From: Spirochaetes bacterium ADurb.Bin133
GTDB taxonomy: Bacteria; Spirochaetota; GWE2-31-10; MWDO01
Direction of reading: 5' to 3'
Assembly: GCA_002070605.1 (NCBI GenBank)
Contig: MWDO01000004.1
Span: forward strand, 72,184-111,221
DNA length: 39,038 nucleotides
The translations under genes were made by a program, and so were the position numbers. This document shows, in pieces, positions 9,374 to 15,667 of the stretch. The notes beneath the pieces were generated by a model. The model did no database searches, was not told the DNA's origin, and was given only the letters and a program-made list of their open reading frames with translations. The stretch's first letter is position 1. Every line of letters begins with the position of its first letter.

Positions 9374-9483
9374 AAAATATTCTCCTTTTCTTTAATATAG
9401 ATAACACCTAAAAGTAGAAAACTCTTTACAAAAACTTGTATAAATTTTAGAAAATGACAAATAATTTACTAATTAAAAAAATT

Positions 9484-9553
9484 TGACACATATGCGTCGA
9501 TTTTTATTCCCAACGCCATATGTGTCAATTTATTCTTAACATCATATACGTCA
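9484..9553. repeat. Palindromic repeat cluster upstream of copy B
   Basis: This is part of the 301-base gene-free stretch 9374-9674. TGACACATATG (9484-9494, running into CGTCGA), CATATGTGTCA (9517-9527) and the variant CATATACGTCA (9543-9553) are spaced ~26-33 bp apart in alternating orientation. The stretch also holds the AT-rich leader of copy B and, beyond 9572, the promoter of the next gene. The long stem-loop of copies A and C is absent here. Confidence 0.75.
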
Positions 9554-9618
9554 TTTTCCACCAACCCGACGGAGCGCTATAATATTTATCTAAAATATGC
9601 TAGCCGAAAGTTTTTCTG

Positions 9619-9647
9619 TTGTTTTTTTTAAAAATCAATGATATACT
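9619..9647 (+). promoter_or_regulatory. Likely sigma-70 promoter for the methyltransferase operon
   Basis: TTGTTT (9619-9624) and TATACT (9642-9647) are 17 bp apart, and a GGAG ribosome site with ATG follows at 9665-9677. It lies just outside the right end of the copy B unit. Confidence 0.55.
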
Positions 9648-9674
9648 TCATTTATCTGGAAAACGGAGATAAGA

Positions 9675-11048
9675 ATGAATAAAAAAGAAATTTTAGAAAA
9701 TATTTTTACCAATACAATTTCAATCGACGAAGGTATAAACGCTTTAAAGAAATTATCTAAAGATGATACTATAATGTTTAATAATCCAATATATAAAAAA
9801 ATAGTTCAGACAATCGCGCCTTTTATCAACGATAACGAAGAAAACATTAAGGATAGCGGCGCTCTTTTTTCAAACGTCGAATACTTTGGCAGACTATTAC
9901 TGTTAAGATTTTTTCAAGATAACGGCTTTTTCCTTAAATCTAAAGAACGCGTCGACAAAGGCGCTATTAAAACTAAAATCAGGCTTGACGACAAATATTC
10001 AGAATTATTTGAAACGCTATTGCTGATTCTCGAAAAAGAAAATATTATTACTATCGATAATAATGTTATTACTACAACGGACAAGGCGGAGTCTCAAAAA
10101 TTAAAAAATGATCTGGACAACGCAGAAAGTTTTAAAAAAAACCTTATAAACAAATATCCGGATATGACTTCTCATTTCAATCTATTGGAAATTTGTATTT
10201 CTAACTACGGAAACATTTTATCGGGGGATAAAAGCCCCGACGGAATAATGTTTCCCGTCTACTCTATGGAGCTCGTTGAAGGAATATTCCGAGGTAATAT
10301 TCTTGCCGATTATTTCAACGATCTCATTTCAGATTTTGCCGTTAATTATATCAAGGAGATCAGAAAAGGCAGTCCGGATAGAACTATAAAAATAATCGAA
10401 GTTGGGGCTGGAACCGGCGGAACTAGCGTAAAACTTATGGAGAGCGTAAAAAACTTCGATAAAATAGAATATTTTTTCACCGACATGTCGAAAGTTTTTA
10501 CTAGAAGTTGCGAAAAAAAATTTAAACCGTTATTTCCAAACGTTGTTTTTAAAAAACTCGATATTGAAGGGAATTTAAACGAACAAGGTTTTGAAACCGG
10601 CAGTTTTGATCTTGTCGTTGGATCTAACGTCATTCATTCTACTAAAAATTTATCGACGACTTTAAGCAACGTTAAGTCTCTTCTTATAGAGAAGGGATTT
10701 TTTTTATTAAACGAAGTAACGGCCGTTCAAGATTTTACAACGTTAACCTTCGGGCTTTTAGCCGGTTGGCGGGATTTCGTTGATTCGGAACTTAGAATGC
10801 CGAATTCCCCTTTGCTGGATATAAACGGTTGGTTGAGATTGCTTAAAACGATGAATTTTGCCAATCCTATCGCTTTATCAACGTCTCATCAGGATAAGCC
10901 GGATTCGTTTTCTCAAACGCTTTTTGTTTGCGAAAAAAACGATAACGACAAGCAGCTCATTGAAGTTTTGCAAAATCTTTCAAAAAAAGTTATATCGATA
11001 AACGAAGCCGACGAGAGTATTTTAATAGAATCAAACGATCTACTATGA
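9675..11048 (+). CDS. Stand-alone PKS-type SAM methyltransferase
   Basis: 457 aa. Residues ~195-420 match the methyltransferase domain found inside polyketide and nonribosomal peptide synthases: SAM motif I EVGAGTGGT (242-250), YFFTDMS (266-272), FDLVVGSNVIHST (311-323), LLNEV (344-348) and FGLLAGW. His321 and Glu347 occupy the positions of the His-Glu dyad known in PKS C-methyltransferases. Residues 1-190 form an unfamiliar helical N-terminal part that may be a lid or partner domain. No ketosynthase, carrier protein or other assembly-line gene is in the window, so the substrate is unknown; an O- or C-methyltransferase on a small acyl molecule is possible. The stop overlaps the start of the next gene (ATGA), implying translational coupling to the membrane protein. 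Confidence 0.78.
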   Translation: MNKKEILENIFTNTISIDEGINALKKLSKDDTIMFNNPIYKKIVQTIAPFINDNEENIKDSGALFSNVEYFGRLLLLRFFQDNGFFLKSKERVDKGAIKTKIRLDDKYSELFETLLLILEKENIITIDNNVITTTDKAESQKLKNDLDNAESFKKNLINKYPDMTSHFNLLEICISNYGNILSGDKSPDGIMFPVYSMELVEGIFRGNILADYFNDLISDFAVNYIKEIRKGSPDRTIKIIEVGAGTGGTSVKLMESVKNFDKIEYFFTDMSKVFTRSCEKKFKPLFPNVVFKKLDIEGNLNEQGFETGSFDLVVGSNVIHSTKNLSTTLSNVKSLLIEKGFFLLNEVTAVQDFTTLTFGLLAGWRDFVDSELRMPNSPLLDINGWLRLLKTMNFANPIALSTSHQDKPDSFSQTLFVCEKNDNDKQLIEVLQNLSKKVISINEADESILIESNDLL

Positions 11049-11476
11049 AGTATTTAAAAGAATTTTTTATAATTTATTTTGTATTATTTATTATAGTTAC
11101 TTTGATTTTAACGCTATATCTATATTTATCAAATATTTTTGATTTTTCTTTAACAAAAAATTTTCTAAAATTTATTTTATTAATTTTATTCTCGCTTATA
11201 TTAAGCGCTTATATCTCTTTTTTCATTGTTTATCACGTTAAACGAGCCAGAGTATACATTTTTATAGCCTTATTCATTTGTCTATTTTTATTGCAGGATT
11301 TTGACAATAATTTTTTAATAAGCAATTTATTAAAACACTATAAGATCCCCGAGCTTTTTTTCAATATAATTTTAGTTATTATATTGTTTTCGCTTTCGAT
11401 TATCTCAATAATTTTTCAATTAAAAGAAATTTTGCCAAAATCAAAAGCGGTAGCAGATAACGATATTTTTTTATAA
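11045..11476 (+). CDS. Small four-helix membrane protein, unknown
   Basis: 143 aa. Four strongly hydrophobic segments (about residues 7-29, 38-62, 70-86, 103-125) are separated by short charged loops; the C-terminal ~15 residues are polar. No family is recognised. It overlaps the methyltransferase by 4 bases (ATGA), so the two are probably made together and may work together at the membrane. adk follows 19 bases later. Confidence 0.65.
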   Translation: MKYLKEFFIIYFVLFIIVTLILTLYLYLSNIFDFSLTKNFLKFILLILFSLILSAYISFFIVYHVKRARVYIFIALFICLFLLQDFDNNFLISNLLKHYKIPELFFNIILVIILFSLSIISIIFQLKEILPKSKAVADNDIFL

Positions 11477-11495
11477 TTTTTTTAGGAGATTAAGA

Positions 11496-12131
11496 ATGAA
11501 ACTTGTTTTTTTTGGAGCGCCGGGAGCCGGTAAGGGCACAATTGCAAAAAAGTTATACGACATATATAAGATACCTCAAGTAAGTACGGGGGATTTATTT
11601 AGAGAAGCCATAAAAAATAAAACGGAACTAGGCGACGCGATAGCAAAAATTATAGCCGAGGGAAAACTTGTTTCCGACGATATAGCTATTCAAGTTATAA
11701 AGGAGCGTATTGCCAAACAGGATTGCTCGAACGGATATATTTTAGACGGTTTCCCTAGAACGTTGATCCAGGCGGAAAAACTTGAAAATTTAGCGCCAAT
11801 TAACATTGCGGTTTTTTTTGATATTAAAGACGAAGAGGTTAAAACCCGTCTCTGCGGTAGAAGAATATGCCCAAAATGCGGCCGAATATATCATATCGAT
11901 ACGGCAAAGCCTAAAATCGAGGGAATGTGCGACGATCATGAAGAAAAGTTGATAATAAGACCGGACGATAGAGAAGAGGCGATTGTGGAAAGACTTAAAG
12001 TTTATCATCGACAGACGGAACCTCTTTTATCGTATTATAAAAAGATCAATAAAGTGGAAATTATAGACGCTTCTAAAGATCCGGATGTCGTAACGTCGCA
12101 AATTATTAAGAAAATAAAAATTAAGGATTAA
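11496..12131 (+). CDS. adk: Adenylate kinase
   Basis: 211 aa. Catalyses ATP + AMP = 2 ADP in the cytoplasm. The P-loop GAPGAGKGT is at 8-16, the AMP-site sequence STGDLFR at ~30-36 and DGFPRT at ~84-89. The long-form LID carries a zinc knuckle: Cys125-x2-Cys128, then Cys145-x2-His148, a Cys3-His set rather than Cys4 or Cys3-Asp. The length is standard for long-form enzymes. AGGAG upstream supports the ATG. The next gene starts 2 bases after its stop, so the two are likely one transcript. Confidence 0.95.
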   Translation: MKLVFFGAPGAGKGTIAKKLYDIYKIPQVSTGDLFREAIKNKTELGDAIAKIIAEGKLVSDDIAIQVIKERIAKQDCSNGYILDGFPRTLIQAEKLENLAPINIAVFFDIKDEEVKTRLCGRRICPKCGRIYHIDTAKPKIEGMCDDHEEKLIIRPDDREEAIVERLKVYHRQTEPLLSYYKKINKVEIIDASKDPDVVTSQIIKKIKIKD

Positions 12132-12133
12132 AT

Positions 12134-13411
12134 ATGACTTTTTTTAGTAGAAAAGACGTTTGCAAAGCGCCTGTTTTTGTCTGGATAATTCTTTCGCTAA
12201 CGGCGGTATTAACGTTTTTTTCAATTTATTTTTTTCTTTTGACCGGTAAAAACGACGTTTGCGCTTTTAAGAATTTGAAAAGAGCTAATTATATACATTT
12301 TTATAACGGCGGTAAAATTATTGCGTCTAAAAATAGAACTCTTTTATACGATAAATCATTTTTTGAAAAAGAGATCGCCGATAAGTATAAAGAGGTTGAA
12401 CTTCCCAAAAACGAATATATTTTTTATAATCCCTTAACTTACTATATATTTGTTCCTTTTTCGATTTTTAGTTTTAATCTCTCTCTTTTTATATATGCGT
12501 CTTTTTTAATAATTTTATACTTGGTTTCAATTGTTTTGTTGATAAAAACCTTCAGACGATTATTCAAATACAGGTTTTTAATACTATTATTGTCGATTAT
12601 ATTTCCTCCGTTTATAATTTCGTTTTTTTCAGGACAGCCTTCCGTTATTTGGCTTTTTATATTCGCGCTATCTTTTTATTTTTCAAAAAAAGATAAGATA
12701 TTTTTATCCGGAATATTACTTTCCGCGCTTTTGCTAAAAATCAATTTTTATATAATAATTTTTATTATTATACTGTTTTCTTTCAGACCAAAACTTTTAC
12801 TTGGTTTTGTACTAGGCTCGTTTTCGTTGATTATAGTTTCCGGAGTATTTGACTCTTTCGTTTTATGGAAAGAGTGGATAGATTATTCGTTATTATCGAG
12901 GTTTCATAATATTTATTCGCTCGAAGAAAATATGCTTTATAGACAACATAGCGTTAAGAGTTTTTTTCATCTATTCTATAGTACCGGATCTGTCGGTAAA
13001 GTCTTATCCGCCGTAGGTCTTATAGTCGGAATAACTTCTATAATATTTCCAATTCTATATTCTATCGTCCATAAAAGCAATTTTAGCAGAAATTCGTTTT
13101 GGACGACTATTATACTATCTCTTGTATTAGCAAACCCAAATACGTTTGATTTTGACTTAATCGTTTTAGCTCTACCTATTATAGTTTTTTTTAACTATGC
13201 GATTATAGATAGAATATCCGGGAAAAATATTATTATTATGTTTAGTCTGTTTTTCGCAATAGTTATTGTCTCTTCAGCGGTATCGTTTATAACCCGCTTA
13301 CAACTTAGCGTCCCGATATTTTACTTTTTTATGGTTAACAGTTTTTTGGGGGTAAGAATTAAAGAGTATTTTCCTAAAGCTTATAACGCCGTATGGGAAG
13401 ATTATAAATAA
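12134..13411 (+). CDS. GT87-like polytopic membrane glycosyltransferase
   Basis: 425 aa with about ten hydrophobic helices. The N-terminal half resembles the GT87/DUF2029 mannosyltransferase family: a first helix, then a periplasmic-type loop with NYIHFYNGGKIIASKNRTLLYD, then NPLTYYIFVPFS, FFSGQPSVIWLFIFALSFYF and a K-containing helix (LLKINFYIIIF). These enzymes use polyprenyl-phosphate sugars and act on the outer face of the inner membrane. Acceptor and sugar are unknown. It follows adk by 2 bases and abuts the convergent HEAT gene end to end. Confidence 0.6.
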   Translation: MTFFSRKDVCKAPVFVWIILSLTAVLTFFSIYFFLLTGKNDVCAFKNLKRANYIHFYNGGKIIASKNRTLLYDKSFFEKEIADKYKEVELPKNEYIFYNPLTYYIFVPFSIFSFNLSLFIYASFLIILYLVSIVLLIKTFRRLFKYRFLILLLSIIFPPFIISFFSGQPSVIWLFIFALSFYFSKKDKIFLSGILLSALLLKINFYIIIFIIILFSFRPKLLLGFVLGSFSLIIVSGVFDSFVLWKEWIDYSLLSRFHNIYSLEENMLYRQHSVKSFFHLFYSTGSVGKVLSAVGLIVGITSIIFPILYSIVHKSNFSRNSFWTTIILSLVLANPNTFDFDLIVLALPIIVFFNYAIIDRISGKNIIIMFSLFFAIVIVSSAVSFITRLQLSVPIFYFFMVNSFLGVRIKEYFPKAYNAVWEDYK

Positions 13412-14086
13412 TTATCTGTTTTCGCTCGCCAAGAAATTTATTATCTCTTCAGCTTTGTTTTTAACGCTCGCCGAATATTCGCTACCTTGAATTTTAGTTA
13501 GCAAGATAAGCGCGTCGTTATAAAATTTCGAGTTGTACTGTACCAGTATTTTTAAAGCGTCCATAAAAGAGATAAGATAGTCCGCCGTTGGATTAGACAT
13601 ATTTGAATAAGATATCATTAAGGCGTAATAAGCGTCTCCGTTAGAATTGTCTCCGACTTTGGCTAACGAATTAATAGCGCTTATCATAACGTCTACGTTA
13701 GTTTCTTTTTTTAACATGTCTGCTAACGCCGCTCTGGCAATATCCCCTCCGACGCGTCCCAGAATTTCTGCGGATTTTGATCTTACTTCCGGAAAATCGT
13801 TTATTAAAGACATATATCTGTAATTTTTTCTCGTAGTTCCCTCTTGCGATAAGTAGATTAAAACTTCTAAGAGTTTAACGTCGTTTTCGGTATAACCCAA
13901 AGTATCAAACTCCGCGTCGATTTTTTCAAGAATACTGTTTTTCATATCCCTATCGCCGGATTTTATTATATATATATAATTTTTAGCCCGTTGTTCCCGG
14001 ATTTTTTTTGCCTCCTTATCGGTATCCGATGAGAAGACTAAAAATTGGGCGGATAGACTTAACAGTAAAATCATAAATAATTTCAT
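13412..14086 (-). CDS. Exported HEAT-repeat-like protein
   Basis: 224 aa from ATG 14086, chosen because GGAG lies ~6 nt upstream and the protein then opens with a clean signal peptide (MKLFMILLLSLSAQFLVFSS); an upstream in-frame ATG at 14128 would bury this signal. The mature part is made of helical pairs like HEAT/armadillo repeats (VRSKSAEILGRVGGDIARAALADML, VDVMISAINSLAKVGDNSN). Such repeats bind proteins. Likely periplasmic; function unknown. The stop codon abuts that of the convergent glycosyltransferase gene. Confidence 0.7.
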   Translation of the reverse strand: MKLFMILLLSLSAQFLVFSSDTDKEAKKIREQRAKNYIYIIKSGDRDMKNSILEKIDAEFDTLGYTENDVKLLEVLIYLSQEGTTRKNYRYMSLINDFPEVRSKSAEILGRVGGDIARAALADMLKKETNVDVMISAINSLAKVGDNSNGDAYYALMISYSNMSNPTADYLISFMDALKILVQYNSKFYNDALILLTKIQGSEYSASVKNKAEEIINFLASENR

Positions 14087-14132
14087 ATAACGCTCCCGAT
14101 ATACAAGTTTTAACATATTATACAACATTTCA

Positions 14133-14166
14133 ATAAAAAAATAAAGCCAGATTTTACGCCGGCTTT
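14133..14166 (-). terminator. Rho-independent terminator after the 42-aa gene
   Basis: Read on the minus strand, AAAGCCGG pairs with CTGGCTTT across a short loop and is followed by TTTATTTTTTTA. It ends the small gene at 14176-14304 just before the HEAT-protein leader. Confidence 0.75.
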
Positions 14167-14175
14167 AAGATTTTC

Positions 14176-14304
14176 TCATCTAATAACGTCTCCGGACTCG
14201 TCAAGTATAATCAATTCTTCTTTTGTTGAGTAAAAAGCAACTTCGTTGCCTTTTTCATCTTTATAGTTATGATACCAAATATTAATCTCGCTTGTACTTG
14301 TCAT
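14176..14304 (-). CDS. Tiny 42-aa protein, unknown
   Basis: A short frame reading MTSTSEINIWYHNYKDEKGN, continuing EVAFYSTKEELIILDESGDV and ending IR. An in-frame ATG at 14310 would add two residues. It is acidic and compact, with a beta-strand-like pattern. A Rho-independent terminator directly after its stop supports a real, separately transcribed gene. No strong ribosome site is visible. No function is recognised. It lies between the HEAT-repeat gene and asd, on the strand opposite asd. Confidence 0.55.
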   Translation of the reverse strand: MTSTSEINIWYHNYKDEKGNEVAFYSTKEELIILDESGDVIR

Positions 14305-14397
14305 ATACATTAAGAATTAATATTTTTCTTGATTTATTTTAAAATTTTGATTATCTGTTTCTTTAATATTTATACTTGAATTCTCAGGAGGTTGGAT

Positions 14398-15504
14398 GTG
14401 AAAGTAGGATTTATAGGTTGGAGAGGAATGGTTGGTTCTGTCCTGATGGATAGGATGATTAAGGAAGGGGATTTTAATTATATAGACGCGACGTTTTTTT
14501 CAACGTCTAACGCGGGCGGAGATGGTCCCGACGTTGGTAAAGGAACGACTAAATTACTGGACGCTGAAAATATAAAACAATTATCCGATATGGACGTTCT
14601 TGTCTCTTGCCAAGGGGGAGATTATACCAAACAGGTTTTTCCGGAATTACGAAACTCCGGTTGGAAAGGGTATTGGGTAGACGCGGCTAGTTCTTTAAGA
14701 ATGGACAAAGATTCGATAATTATTCTTGATCCGGTAAATATGCCCGTAATAAAAAAAGGATTAAAAGACGGGATTAAAAATTTTATCGGCGGTAACTGCA
14801 CGGTCAGCTTAGCCTTGATGGCGATAGGAGTCCTATTTCAGAAAGATCTAGTCGAATGGATGTCCACAATGACCTATCAGGCGGCTTCGGGAGCCGGCGC
14901 TAAAAATATGCGCGAACTGATTCTTCAAATGGGCTCTATTTGGCAAGCGTCTAAGTCTTTAGCCGAAAATCCGGCGGGCGCAATCTTAGAGCTTGATAAA
15001 ACCGTTCAAAAAACAATTAACGACGCGTCGTTTCCTATAGAGAATTTCGGCGCCCCGCTGGCGGGCAGTCTTATACCCTGGATTGATTCGCAAGTTGAAA
15101 ACGGCCAAACCAGAGAGGAGTGGAAGGGTTACGCGGAGACTAATAAAATACTCAATACAAAAAACCCCATACCCATAGACGGGCTTTGCGTTAGAGTCGG
15201 AGCGATGAGAAGCCATAGTCAAGCTCTAACTATAAAATTAAAAAAAGACGCGCCTCTAGACGAAATAATCGATATGATTAAAAACTCTAACGAATGGGTT
15301 AAAGTTGTCGATAACAACAAACCGGATACTCTAAAATTTTTATCGCCCGCGGCAATTTCCGGGACTCTTACTATTCCTGTTGGAAGGATTCATAAAATGA
15401 TGATGGGTCCCGAATATTTGACCGCCTTTACCGTAGGAGATCAACTACTCTGGGGAGCCGCCGAACCGCTTAGAAGAATGATAAAAATTCTTTTAGATAA
15501 GTAA
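14398..15504 (+). CDS. asd: Aspartate-semialdehyde dehydrogenase
   Basis: 368 aa. Reduces aspartyl phosphate to aspartate semialdehyde with NADPH, feeding lysine/diaminopimelate, threonine and methionine synthesis and so peptidoglycan. The start is GTG 14398: AGGAGG (14386-14391) is 6 nt upstream, while the TTG at 14392 directly abuts that site. The protein then begins MKVGFIGWRGMVGSVL, like the E. coli enzyme. Catalytic Cys134 lies in GGNCTVSLAL, and RVGAMRSHSQALTIKL carries the conserved active-site His. The length matches the Gram-negative type. It is a single gene with its own terminator at 15504-15541. Confidence 0.95.
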   Translation: MKVGFIGWRGMVGSVLMDRMIKEGDFNYIDATFFSTSNAGGDGPDVGKGTTKLLDAENIKQLSDMDVLVSCQGGDYTKQVFPELRNSGWKGYWVDAASSLRMDKDSIIILDPVNMPVIKKGLKDGIKNFIGGNCTVSLALMAIGVLFQKDLVEWMSTMTYQAASGAGAKNMRELILQMGSIWQASKSLAENPAGAILELDKTVQKTINDASFPIENFGAPLAGSLIPWIDSQVENGQTREEWKGYAETNKILNTKNPIPIDGLCVRVGAMRSHSQALTIKLKKDAPLDEIIDMIKNSNEWVKVVDNNKPDTLKFLSPAAISGTLTIPVGRIHKMMMGPEYLTAFTVGDQLLWGAAEPLRRMIKILLDK

Positions 15505-15541
15505 AAAAAAGAGGCAGTCCCAAAAGACCGCCTCTTTTTTT
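15504..15541 (+). terminator. Rho-independent terminator of asd
   Basis: AAAAAAGAGGC and GCCTCTTTTTTT form a stem extended by GTC/GAC around a CCAAAA loop, ending in a T-run immediately after the asd stop. It also separates asd from the lipoprotein unit. Confidence 0.9.
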
Positions 15542-15583
15542 ATAAACTCATTTCGCGCGACCCGCCGGTTTTTTTGGGAAATT

Positions 15584-15597
15584 GGCGCATATGCGCC
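15584..15597. repeat. Perfect palindrome GGCGCATATGCGCC
   Basis: A 14-bp perfect palindrome with the same CATATG centre as the TGACACATATG repeats, just inside the left inverted end of the lipoprotein unit. Confidence 0.8.
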
Positions 15598-15618
15598 GCT
15601 CAATAAAATCCCCCGGTT

Positions 15619-15659
15619 CCTCGTCGGGTTTGCGCCCTTTAGGGCGAAACCCGACGAGG
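15619..15659 (-). other. Strong hairpin 8 nt after the lipoprotein stop
   Basis: Arms of 13 bp (15619-15631 with 15647-15659) continue after one bulged base into a 6-bp CGCCCT/AGGGCG stem with a 2-base loop. No T-run follows on the minus strand, so it is a poor terminator. Its placement directly after the candidate variable region is where DGR targets carry the hairpin/cruciform that promotes mutagenic homing. Confidence 0.85.
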
Positions 15660-15667
15660 AGTACCCC

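Larger units (their letters stand above)
8847..9572 (-). mobile_element. Copy B of the orphan-gene unit, with inverted ends
   Basis: A 726-bp unit. The left end CCCGTCGGTTTTT (8847-8859) overlaps the stop codon of copy B; the right end CCAACCCGACGG (9561-9572) is its inverted partner, imperfectly. Inside are the single ~170-aa gene, its AT-rich leader and three CATATG palindromic repeats (9484-9553). TATAAT sits just outside both ends (8835-8840 and 9578-9583) and might be a target duplication, but it is short and AT-rich. No known transposase is encoded. Confidence 0.45.

Noticed and set aside
14305-14397. Possible lysine riboswitch upstream of asd
   Set aside because: The leader is under 100 bases and AT-rich with no stable multi-helix structure.
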